From contig NZ_FUYB01000009.1 of assembly GCF_900167255.1 (NCBI RefSeq), positions 1 to 64,000 of the forward strand: a stretch of 64,000 nt of DNA. The letters are read 5' to 3'. The position numbers and the translations under genes are program-made. A model generated the notes under the pieces. It worked only from the letters and a program-made list of their open reading frames with translations, had not been told where the DNA came from and ran no database searches. Below are positions 44,848-53,208 of this stretch, one piece after another (position 1 is the first letter of the stretch; each line of letters opens with the position of its first letter). This stretch comes from Thiothrix eikelboomii (GTDB lineage: Bacteria; Pseudomonadota; Gammaproteobacteria; Thiotrichales; Thiotrichaceae).

Positions 44848-46484
44848 CAGCTTATCCACTTAATATAGCTCTGATTGTCGAGGATATTCATTTGCCTGCA
44901 TGGCAGGCTGCTCTGTTAAGGCGATTGAGTGCTCAAACCTATATTCAGATTAAATTAGTGTTATTAGCAGAACAGTCAAGAACTTGGTCTTTAAATCCAG
45001 TTAAGTTTAGATTTTTTAAAAAAATACGTGAATTAGAAGTCAAGTTGTTAGAGACGACTCATCCTGCTGACCAGTTAGTCAATATCAGTGGTTTATTAGA
45101 TAGTAGTTTTGTTAAATTAAATTCAGCCATTGCTAAAGTAGAGTACTTTAATAAATCAATTAATTTAGTAATTAATCTAACAGCCAAAGATAAGTTGCCG
45201 GAGTATTTAATTGCAAATACTCAATATGGAGTTTGGTATTATTTTTATAATAGCCATCTAGAGCGTTCTTCGCGTTGGGCTGGGATACAAGAGTTTAACT
45301 TAAATCAAAATGGGATTGTCAGTGGTGTGATGGTCAAAAGTGCTTATTTCAAGCAAGATCGTTATTTATGGATTTCTTATACCAGTAAGCAATGTTTATT
45401 AAGCAAAACTCATGATAACCTATTATGGAAAATGCTTGAATTTATTTCGGTTTTATGTCAGCAAGCAAGTGACTATGAAACAGGAAAAAAATTTATTCAA
45501 CATAGGCATTTAGCAACTTTAGTTGATAAATTAATTTATATAGATAGTATTTGTTATTGTGCTTTAGTGACGGAAAATTTCTTAATATTACTATTAGGTT
45601 TTTTAGCTACACATTTAAAACGCTTAATTAATAAACTTACTGTACATAAACAATGGGTATTATTAAAAACCGAAAAAAATCCGATTGATCATTTTAGTAA
45701 GACAGATCAATCAAAATTACTTTATGCACCCACTAAAGGTTTTGCGGCAGATCCGTGCTTAGTTGAGGAAAAGGGTGAGCAGTATGTATTTTTTGAAGAG
45801 TATTTAGAAAATAAAAAGCGCGGACGTATTGTTTGTGCAAAGCTAGTTGATTTAGAAAGCTTAGGAAACAAAGTCGAACCTATTCCTGTATTAGAGAGAG
45901 ATTATCATCTATCTTATCCTTTTGTATTTAAAGATGCAGATACTTGGTATTTAGTCCCAGAGTCAGCTGAAAATCGTAGCTTAGATTTATATCGTTGTAC
46001 TCAATTTCCAGATCAATGGGAGTTTGTTAAATCTTTACTCACTGATGTTGATGCTTATGATGCTACTTTGCATCAATATGCTGGGCGTTGGTGGATTTTT
46101 GTCAATATTCGTCCGCATCTCAGTAGTTCACCCAATGAATTGCTTTATCTGTTTTCAGCCGACAGTTTATTGGCTGATCAATGGCGGGCTCATCCCGCTA
46201 ATCCTATTATTAATCATGCTGATAAAGCACGTTCAGCGGGTGCTTTATTTGAAAAGGATGGGGTGATCTACCGACCGTCTCAAAATTGTGCAGGTTCTTA
46301 CGGGCGTGGCTTGAACCTGAATGCCATTATCGAGTGGAATGAGCAAACGTATAAAGAAATATCGGTAGCCCAGTGTATTCCGAGCGGCAGAGCTTCATTA
46401 GAGGGCATGCACTCCATTTCTTGTTTGGGTAATACGATTATTAGTGATGGCATCTACACTCGTAAACGTTGGCGGAAAGCATGA
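44844..46484 (+). CDS. GINT1-N-terminal-like five-bladed propeller protein with formyltransferase-like N-terminus
   Basis: The first 200 of 546 residues start with LNIALIVEDIHLPAWQAALLRRLS, reminiscent of formyltransferase-like Rossmann domains. From about residue 285 a domain begins with KGFAADPCLVEEKGEQYVFFEEY. It matches the GH43/levansucrase-like propeller found at the N-terminus of plant glucosamine inositolphosphorylceramide transferase. It probably acts in the cytoplasm on a sugar intermediate, but the reaction is unknown. The start overlaps the FimX-like gene as ATGA, and its end overlaps the next glycosyltransferase the same way. The middle section is rich in A and T. Confidence 0.65.
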   Translation: MTAYPLNIALIVEDIHLPAWQAALLRRLSAQTYIQIKLVLLAEQSRTWSLNPVKFRFFKKIRELEVKLLETTHPADQLVNISGLLDSSFVKLNSAIAKVEYFNKSINLVINLTAKDKLPEYLIANTQYGVWYYFYNSHLERSSRWAGIQEFNLNQNGIVSGVMVKSAYFKQDRYLWISYTSKQCLLSKTHDNLLWKMLEFISVLCQQASDYETGKKFIQHRHLATLVDKLIYIDSICYCALVTENFLILLLGFLATHLKRLINKLTVHKQWVLLKTEKNPIDHFSKTDQSKLLYAPTKGFAADPCLVEEKGEQYVFFEEYLENKKRGRIVCAKLVDLESLGNKVEPIPVLERDYHLSYPFVFKDADTWYLVPESAENRSLDLYRCTQFPDQWEFVKSLLTDVDAYDATLHQYAGRWWIFVNIRPHLSSSPNELLYLFSADSLLADQWRAHPANPIINHADKARSAGALFEKDGVIYRPSQNCAGSYGRGLNLNAIIEWNEQTYKEISVAQCIPSGRASLEGMHSISCLGNTIISDGIYTRKRWRKA

Positions 46485-47563
46485 TGACTAACAAAAAAAT
46501 TGCCTTCGTCATTCACTCCCTTGGGCGTGGTGGAGCTGAAAAGGTAGTTTCTGAGCTGTCTATTTATTGGCAGAAAAAAGGCTATGAACTAACTATAATA
46601 GTTTTTGATAATGAAATTGGCTATCCGATTGCTGGAAGGTTAATTAATTTAAATCTACCTTCTGGGTTTGGTTTTATTGAGCGTGGTTTGATCTTACTTA
46701 GGCGTGCTTGGCAGCTAAAGAAAGTTTATCAGAAAAATAAATTTGATTTAATCATCGCCGTTATGGAAACAGCAAGTTTCCCTTCTATTTTGGCAAATCA
46801 CCAAACGGTTGCTTCTAATCATTGTAATCCTGATTTATATTTTTCTAAAGCAGAATGGAAAATTGCAAGTTATTTATTTCCTAAGACTAAAAAAGTGGTT
46901 TGTGTTTCACAAGTTGCTATGCAAGCATTTAAAAATAAACTAACTAATTCGATTGGTTTAATAACGATTTATAATCCAGTGGATTTCGAGCGCTTAAATT
47001 TTTATGCAAAACAAACAGCAAAAATTAAACTGGAAGGTAAATATATTATCGCTGTTGGCCGTTTAGAGCAGCAAAAGCGCCTAGATCGTCTAATCCAAGC
47101 TTATGCAGATAGTAAATTAAAATATGAAGCTAAATTATTGATTTTAGGTGAAGGTAGTTTACGTAATAAATTACAAGAGCAAATTAAAAATCTAAATTTA
47201 TTAGAGCAAGTGTTGATGCCCGGTAATATTGAGAATCCACATCCAAATATCGCAGGTGCTGAATTTTTAGCCTTATCGAGTGATCATGAAGGTTTTCCTA
47301 TGGTATTGATTGAGGCTTTAGCGATTGGCAAGCCAGTGATTTCAACAGATTGTGCTACAGGACCCAATGAAATTATTCAGCATGGTCATAATGGCTTGTT
47401 AGTACCTGTAGAGAATACTCTTGCTTTACGCGATGCTTTAGATGAGCTGTATTTTAATAAAGCTTTGCATCAATATCTAAGTATTAATGCAGCAGCTTCG
47501 GTCGCACATTTATCAATTGATGCAATCGCAGCAAATTGGGAGGCATTAGCATGGAGGGGATAA
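46481..47563 (+). CDS. Glycosyltransferase family 4 protein
   Basis: The 360-residue cytoplasmic GT-B transferase starts FVIHSLGRGGAEKVVSELS, the acceptor-side glycine loop. In the C-terminal half it has VGRLEQQKRLDRLIQAY and the donor-binding DHEGFPMVLIEALAIGKPVI. The PglH/GalNAc-transferase branch is the closest by eye. The ATG at 46481 overlaps the previous stop as ATGA, and the 3' end overlaps the polymerase gene by 13 bases. It is a clear paralogue of the transferase at 48750. The sugar is not predictable. Confidence 0.9.
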   Translation: MMTNKKIAFVIHSLGRGGAEKVVSELSIYWQKKGYELTIIVFDNEIGYPIAGRLINLNLPSGFGFIERGLILLRRAWQLKKVYQKNKFDLIIAVMETASFPSILANHQTVASNHCNPDLYFSKAEWKIASYLFPKTKKVVCVSQVAMQAFKNKLTNSIGLITIYNPVDFERLNFYAKQTAKIKLEGKYIIAVGRLEQQKRLDRLIQAYADSKLKYEAKLLILGEGSLRNKLQEQIKNLNLLEQVLMPGNIENPHPNIAGAEFLALSSDHEGFPMVLIEALAIGKPVISTDCATGPNEIIQHGHNGLLVPVENTLALRDALDELYFNKALHQYLSINAAASVAHLSIDAIAANWEALAWRG

Positions 47564-48753
47564 GAAAGCTAGCTTTAGTTTGCTTATTAATCTTGATTTT
47601 TGCAGTGCCTACTGATGGTTTATGGTCGATTGCGGGACTGTCGTTAGTTAAAATTTCGGGTTTGCTATTATTTGGCATGGTGGCTTTACTGCTAATCAGT
47701 GGGGATGGGTTGCGAGGCTCACCTTGGTTTTTAATTGCGGTGACGGCTTATATTTGTTGGATGCTATTTAGCTATCTTTGGACTTGGATGCCAGTTAATT
47801 ATGAAACCAGCTTGGCGATTAATAGCCAACAATCTATTAAAGGTCATTTGTATTTATTTATGTTGGTATTGCTTGCTTTTCAAGTCATTCGTACCGAGCA
47901 AGACTTAAATTTTGCCTTGGCAGCTTACTTATTAGGAGCAATTGGCTTGATTTATTTTCTAGTTAGTGGTTATGACCCAACTAGTACTACAGTTCGCCAT
48001 GAAATTAAAGGTTTTGATGCTAATGAAACTTCACTTCAACTGGCTTTAGGTTTACCGATGGCTTGGTATTTATTGTTAACGACTAAATCATGGTTATTGC
48101 GTAGCTTGAGTCTTATCTATATACCATTAGCCTTATTTGGGATTTTTATTACTGGCTCGAGAACTGGTTTTATTACCGCTTTGTTAGGTTTTATGGGTGT
48201 GCTTCCTTGGCTATGGCGTGCTCGTTTTATTTGGAAAATAGCGGTACTTGGGTTTTTTATTGCTGCAGTGGTTGGTGTGACAAATTTTGTTCCAGAAAAA
48301 ACTTTAGAGCGTTTGTTTTCCTCTGGCACTGAATTGAGCCAAGGTACTTTAAGTTCACGGAGTATTACTTGGTCTCGGGCATGGTTAGAAATTAATGAAG
48401 CTCCATTTGTTGGTAATGGACTGAGTTCATTTAGACGAGTAATTAATAAGTATAATATTGATTACACTGCACATAATAGTTATATCTCGATTATGGTAGA
48501 GCAGGGTATTGTTGGTTTGTTGCTTTATCTGGCAGTGATTGTCGTGGTGTTATTGCAAAGCTTACGTATTCCTGCTGAGCAACGATTATTAATGATTTCT
48601 TTATTATTGATTGCAGTTGCAGGGCAGTTTACTTTGACACTGAATGAAAAAATGTTTATTTGGTTTGCTTATTTATTTGTAGTTTTGAAGGCTAGTCTGC
48701 TGGAAGTTCCATCAATAAATTTAACAATGGCTCATCAATGGAGAACAGCGTGA
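47551..48753 (+). CDS. O-antigen ligase / Wzy-type polymerase family protein
   Basis: The 400-residue membrane protein has about 11 helices and a large external loop. The Wzy_C/O-antigen-ligase signature is FVGNGLSSFRRVINK, followed by DYTAHNSYISIMVEQGIVGLLLYL. It would join repeat units into polysaccharide in the periplasm, or ligate sugar to a carrier. The ATG at 47551 with GGGAGG upstream is well supported and lies within the end of the preceding gene. It partners with the flippase at 49813. Confidence 0.85.
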   Translation: MEGIRKLALVCLLILIFAVPTDGLWSIAGLSLVKISGLLLFGMVALLLISGDGLRGSPWFLIAVTAYICWMLFSYLWTWMPVNYETSLAINSQQSIKGHLYLFMLVLLAFQVIRTEQDLNFALAAYLLGAIGLIYFLVSGYDPTSTTVRHEIKGFDANETSLQLALGLPMAWYLLLTTKSWLLRSLSLIYIPLALFGIFITGSRTGFITALLGFMGVLPWLWRARFIWKIAVLGFFIAAVVGVTNFVPEKTLERLFSSGTELSQGTLSSRSITWSRAWLEINEAPFVGNGLSSFRRVINKYNIDYTAHNSYISIMVEQGIVGLLLYLAVIVVVLLQSLRIPAEQRLLMISLLLIAVAGQFTLTLNEKMFIWFAYLFVVLKASLLEVPSINLTMAHQWRTA

Positions 48754-49811
48754 AAAAAATTGCAATTGTAATTGGTGATTTAGGCATGCCAGGTGGAGCA
48801 GAAAAAGTTGCAGCTGATTTAGCAACTGAGTTCCATCAACGAGGTTATGATGTGACCGTTATTACCTTTGAGGAAAAAAATAAATCCGGCTATTTGCAAA
48901 CGCCAGCTAAACATCTGCATATATCTATGCCTTCACGTGCAGGTAGTATTATAAGTCAGTTAAAGTTATTGGCTCAGCGAGTTTGGACTTTTCGACAGGT
49001 TTTCCAGCGTGAGCAATTTACTCATATTTTTTCATTCTTAGAGTCTGCTAACATACCTTGTGCTTTAGCGAGCCCCTTGACACTCGTATCAGTTCATATT
49101 GATCCAGATGAATGGACAGAACGGCAAAAAAAGATTATTAAATTTGCATTTAAGCGTGCGCGTGCAGTTATTGCTTTAACCAATAGTATGCAAACTAAAT
49201 TAGAAACCTATTTACAGCTTAATAATGTAGTGCGAATTTATAACCCAGTCATGACAAATTTAGTACATCAACGTGCTAAAGAAAGTATTGCTATTAATAC
49301 ACCTTTTGTTTTAGCGGTTGGACGTTTAAATGCTCTGAAGCGATTTGATCGGCTAATTGCTGCTTATGCACAAGCTAATATAGCTGAAAATTGCCGCTTA
49401 ATTATTTTAGGTGAGGGTGAGCTACGTAAAAATTTAGAGCAGCAAATTAGGGATTATGGTTTGCAGGAGCGAATTTTGCTGTTGGGCTATGAAGCTAATC
49501 CCTATAAATACATGACCAGGGCTGAGTATTTGGTGATGAGTAGTGATACTGAGGCTTATCCTGTGGTATTGATTGAAGCACTCAGTTTAGGTTGTCCGGT
49601 TTTAAGTACCGATTGCCCAAGTGGTCCAAGGGAAATTATTCGTGAAGGTGTGAATGGTTTATTAGTTGCTCTCACCGAGCAAGCTTTAGCCGCTGGTATG
49701 CAGCGGTTGTGTACTGATAGTCAATTACGTGAGCGTTTGTCACGACAAGCACCGAGTTCTGTGCACGCGAATGATATTCGCACCGTCGCTGATACTTGGT
49801 TGGCGGTCTAA
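48750..49811 (+). CDS. Glycosyltransferase family 4 protein
   Basis: This 353-residue GT-B transferase has IAIVIGDLGMPGGAEKVAADLA near the N-terminus and VGRLNALKRFDRLIAAYAQ, LGEGELRKNLEQQIR and SDTEAYPVVLIEALSLGCPV in the donor half. The GTG at 48750 with GGAG six bases upstream overlaps the polymerase stop as GTGA. An ATG at 48738 is the alternative. It is the closest relative of the transferase at 46481 within the locus, so one probably arose from the other by duplication. Confidence 0.9.
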   Translation: MKKIAIVIGDLGMPGGAEKVAADLATEFHQRGYDVTVITFEEKNKSGYLQTPAKHLHISMPSRAGSIISQLKLLAQRVWTFRQVFQREQFTHIFSFLESANIPCALASPLTLVSVHIDPDEWTERQKKIIKFAFKRARAVIALTNSMQTKLETYLQLNNVVRIYNPVMTNLVHQRAKESIAINTPFVLAVGRLNALKRFDRLIAAYAQANIAENCRLIILGEGELRKNLEQQIRDYGLQERILLLGYEANPYKYMTRAEYLVMSSDTEAYPVVLIEALSLGCPVLSTDCPSGPREIIREGVNGLLVALTEQALAAGMQRLCTDSQLRERLSRQAPSSVHANDIRTVADTWLAV

Positions 49812-49812
49812 G

Positions 49813-51261
49813 ATGCAGCTCCGCCATAGTCTTTTCTATCTACTGGCTCATGGTATTCCGGCGCTTGCGGCCTTTTTTACGCTGGCTCTATACACACGCT
49901 GGCTGAGTCCAGAAGCCTATGGTCTGTATAGTACGCTACTGGTGATGGCTAATAGTGCCAATATTATTTTATTTAACTGGGTCTATGTTGCGCTAATGCG
50001 CTACTGGAATACGAGTGAGTTTCAGGAAGATGAGCTAACCAGCTTAGTCGGCGTGGTGTTAGTTACCGGTAGTGTATTGATTATAGGCGTAGCTACAGTC
50101 TATTTTTTATTTACTCGGGATGCCTTAATTGCAGCGACAATTGCTATTTTAATGATTAGCAATGCAATTTATATGGGCTATCAACGTATTAATTCGATTA
50201 GTCTGCAAGCCGAACGTTATTTATTTATTGAGTTGGTACGTGTAGTTTTTACTACTTTATTAGCAGTCGGTTTAGTGTTGACTGGTTATTCTTGGTATGG
50301 AATTTTGTTGGCAACCAGCTTAGGTTTTCTCTTAATACCTTTGGTTTCACCGCATTTTTGGCAGCTATTTTGGCATTATCCAAAGTCTCTCAATTATCGC
50401 AAACTATTGAAATTGCTAAAATATGGTTGGCCTTTGAGTTTGACTTTTATGCTGCTTGAGCTGATTCATGCAACTGATCGTATTTTATTAAGTTGGTTAG
50501 TGGGTTTTGAGGCAGCAGGTCAATATGCGGTAGCTTTTAGTTTGCCGTTTCAATTACTTATTCTGGTTGCTAGTGCCATCAATATGGCAGCTTACCCATT
50601 GATTTTGCAAGTCTTAGAGCAGCAGGGTGAGGAAGCTGCCAAAGCTAAATTAGCTGATTATTTATTAATTTTGCTTGGTTTATTATTGCCTAGTTATTTC
50701 GGCTTGATTGCGGTTAGTCGTGATTTTATGCCTTTATTAATCGGTGCTGATTATTTAGGTGAGTCTTTGCGGTTATTGCCCCTCATTGGTTTTTTATTGA
50801 TTATCAATGCAATTTATTTGTTTTATATTTCTTTAGCATTCCAAATTGCTAAACAAACACATAAAACAGTCTGGGTAGTGGGGTTGGCCGCTTTATTAAA
50901 CCTTATCCTTAATCTGATACTTATTCCCTTTTATCAAATTAATGGAGCTATTCTTGCTTCTTTAATTTCTTATCTAATTTGTGTCATCTACGGATATAGG
51001 CTAAGTGCAAATTTTTTTAAAATGCCGATTCTATGGTTGGAATTAGGGAAACTTGTCATTGCAGCTAGTCTAATGTTGATTGCGCTAAAAAATTTACCGA
51101 TAGGGACTGGATTGCTAGAGGGATTGGTCCGTATTTTAATTGGTGTGATCCTGTACTTGGCTATGATTTGGTTATTAAATATAAGCAAAGTCAGATTGGT
51201 TTTAGATGATTTTTTGAAAACTGTGAATAAACGAAATGAAAGCACTCACTATCAATCGTAA
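49813..51261 (+). CDS. Wzx-type polysaccharide flippase
   Basis: The 482-residue membrane protein has about 12-14 helices of the MATE/PST flippase fold, from HSLFYLLAHGIPALAAFFTL and LYTRWLSPEAYGLYS at the N-terminus to a final set near residue 440-470. It would flip lipid-linked repeat units to the periplasmic side. The ATG at 49813 sits one base after the preceding stop. Its last 26 bases overlap the next gene. Confidence 0.87.
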   Translation: MQLRHSLFYLLAHGIPALAAFFTLALYTRWLSPEAYGLYSTLLVMANSANIILFNWVYVALMRYWNTSEFQEDELTSLVGVVLVTGSVLIIGVATVYFLFTRDALIAATIAILMISNAIYMGYQRINSISLQAERYLFIELVRVVFTTLLAVGLVLTGYSWYGILLATSLGFLLIPLVSPHFWQLFWHYPKSLNYRKLLKLLKYGWPLSLTFMLLELIHATDRILLSWLVGFEAAGQYAVAFSLPFQLLILVASAINMAAYPLILQVLEQQGEEAAKAKLADYLLILLGLLLPSYFGLIAVSRDFMPLLIGADYLGESLRLLPLIGFLLIINAIYLFYISLAFQIAKQTHKTVWVVGLAALLNLILNLILIPFYQINGAILASLISYLICVIYGYRLSANFFKMPILWLELGKLVIAASLMLIALKNLPIGTGLLEGLVRILIGVILYLAMIWLLNISKVRLVLDDFLKTVNKRNESTHYQS

Positions 51262-51994
51262 AAAGTATGGTATTAGTATTCAAGAGATTTATTTTTCTTC
51301 TGGAGTGGGGCATCAACCCAATTATGATTTAAAAGTAGATTTCTGTGTTCCAAATCAAGGCAAACATACAACACCGGCTCTGACTTCAGTGATTGATTTA
51401 ACAAAAGATCCTGAGGTGATTTTAGCAAATTTTCGCTCTAGCCATCGACGAGGAGTTCAAGCAAGCCTAGAGTCAAGTGATTTATCTTATCGTTTTATTA
51501 CTGAGCCTTGTGCAGAGGACATACAAACTTTTTGTAAGTATTATGATGCTTTTGCTAATGAAAAAAATTTACCAATTTGTAATCAAGGTAAGCTAAGGTT
51601 TTTTGCCGGCAAAAAATCTTTAATTTTGACTAATGTTCGTTGTGTTTATACTAATGAATTAGTTTGCCTGCATGCATTTATTAGTAATGATGAGCGTGCA
51701 CGATTATTGCACTCCATTTCAAATTTTCGCACACAGGCTGATAGTGCAACTGAACGTAGAGGGATTAGTAAAATTCACCGATCGTTACATTGGTTTGAAA
51801 TCAATCAATTTAAAAAATTAAATTATAGACTATATGATTTAGGTGGGCTGGCTTTAGGTAATGATCCACAACTAGAAAATATTAATCATTTTAAACGCGG
51901 TTTTGGCGGTGATGAGCTTAAAGAGTATATAAATTTTACGCCTAAAACCCTCAAAGGTTGGTTAGCTATGCGCTATCTAATGAAAAAACTATGA
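51236..51994 (+). CDS. FemAB/GNAT-like acyltransferase of the polysaccharide locus
   Basis: The 252-residue cytoplasmic protein has a GNAT-type fold. ILANFRSSHRRGVQASLES (about residue 62-80) resembles the FemAB positively charged helix, and SKIHRSLHWFEINQFKKLNY plus LYDLGGLALGNDP lies where FemAB proteins close the acyl site. Such enzymes transfer aminoacyl or acyl groups to sugars or peptides. In this setting it may modify the repeat unit. The start overlaps the flippase, and the end overlaps the next transferase as ATGA. Very AT-rich codons are used. Confidence 0.6.
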   Translation: MKALTINRKKYGISIQEIYFSSGVGHQPNYDLKVDFCVPNQGKHTTPALTSVIDLTKDPEVILANFRSSHRRGVQASLESSDLSYRFITEPCAEDIQTFCKYYDAFANEKNLPICNQGKLRFFAGKKSLILTNVRCVYTNELVCLHAFISNDERARLLHSISNFRTQADSATERRGISKIHRSLHWFEINQFKKLNYRLYDLGGLALGNDPQLENINHFKRGFGGDELKEYINFTPKTLKGWLAMRYLMKKL

Positions 51995-53208
51995 GCCAAT
52001 CCTTAAATCAGACTGCTCCTTTAGAGCAAGTGGCTTATATAATCACTTCACTAGCGATGGGTGGAGCACAAAAAGTTTTATTGGGTTTATTAGCGAATAC
52101 GCCAGCCACTACTAAACCACCTTTAGTGATTAGCTTATTGAAAACTGAAGGTTTACAACCAGCATTTACCAAGCTAGGTGTCGAGGTTTTTTATTTAGAA
52201 TTAGAAAAACCACAGTTAATTTTTAAAAAAATAGTTGAGCTTAAGCGGATACTTACCGAGCACCACATTAAAATACTTTATAGCTTTTTGCATCATGCTA
52301 ATTTATTTGCCGTGTTGCTAGCAGCGGTTAGCTCCAAGCCTAGGCCAGCAGTCATTTGGGGGTTACATGATACACCTTTAAAAAAGCTCTACACTCGTTG
52401 GCAGCATCGTGCTTTATTTTGGCTGGGGGTACGCTTATCCTCTATTCCTTACAAGATTATTTTGGTTTCTGAGCGTAGTCGGCAGCGTTATCTTGAAGTG
52501 GGCTATCCGGCAAGTCGTATGGAGCTGATCCCTAATGGTGTCGCGGTCACTAATTTGCAAACTGAACCTATCCGTCTAGCTCGGCAAGCGCTACGTGCGG
52601 AATTAGGATTAGACTTAGATGCGGTATTAATTGGTAGCCTGACTCGGGCAGTGCCTGAGAAGGCTTTGCCCGTGATGCTCGACGCTTTTGCTCAATTAAG
52701 CCCAAGCCAAAATACACATTTAGTCTTAGCCGGTGAAGGGGTCGATCAGCATAATGCTGAGTTACAAGCACAAATTACTAATTTAGGTTTGCAAGATCGA
52801 GTGCATACTTTAGGTATTCGTCATGATGCACAAGATTTAATTCGTGCGTTTGATCTTGCTAGCTTATCTTCACGCTCTGAAGCTTTTCCGCTGTTCTTAG
52901 TTGAGGCAATGGCTTTGGGGACGCCTTGTGTAGCTACTGATGTCGGTGACATTGCTTTAATTTTGGGCGATAAGGGTCTGTTAGTACCAGTGAATGATAG
53001 CAACAGTCTAGCGGCTGCTTGGTTGCAAGTCTTAGCTTGGAGTGAAACAGAAAAGCAGGCCCATGTGCAGGCCGCTTGGCAACATATTCACGCTAATTTT
53101 AGTTTAGAGCGAATGCAACAACATCATTTAGCAGTATTCACGGAGGTGATAGCCGCTTGTGAGGCTAACCAAGCTTGGAACATGAGAATGCACCATAAGC
53201 GTTGTTGA
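51991..53208 (+). CDS. Glycosyltransferase family 4 protein
   Basis: The 405-residue GT-B transferase has VAYIITSLAMGGAQKVLLGLL at the N-terminus, LIPNGVAV before the donor domain, then LVLAGEGVDQHNAEL and SSRSEAFPLFLVEAMALGTPCVATDVGD, the donor-binding motif. The ATG at 51991 overlaps the preceding stop as ATGA. The last 17 residues continue past the usual end of the fold into DNA that also encodes the C-terminus of the convergent amidotransferase, an 85-base overlap. It is the last gene of the plus-strand block. Confidence 0.88.
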   Translation: MSQSLNQTAPLEQVAYIITSLAMGGAQKVLLGLLANTPATTKPPLVISLLKTEGLQPAFTKLGVEVFYLELEKPQLIFKKIVELKRILTEHHIKILYSFLHHANLFAVLLAAVSSKPRPAVIWGLHDTPLKKLYTRWQHRALFWLGVRLSSIPYKIILVSERSRQRYLEVGYPASRMELIPNGVAVTNLQTEPIRLARQALRAELGLDLDAVLIGSLTRAVPEKALPVMLDAFAQLSPSQNTHLVLAGEGVDQHNAELQAQITNLGLQDRVHTLGIRHDAQDLIRAFDLASLSSRSEAFPLFLVEAMALGTPCVATDVGDIALILGDKGLLVPVNDSNSLAAAWLQVLAWSETEKQAHVQAAWQHIHANFSLERMQQHHLAVFTEVIAACEANQAWNMRMHHKRC

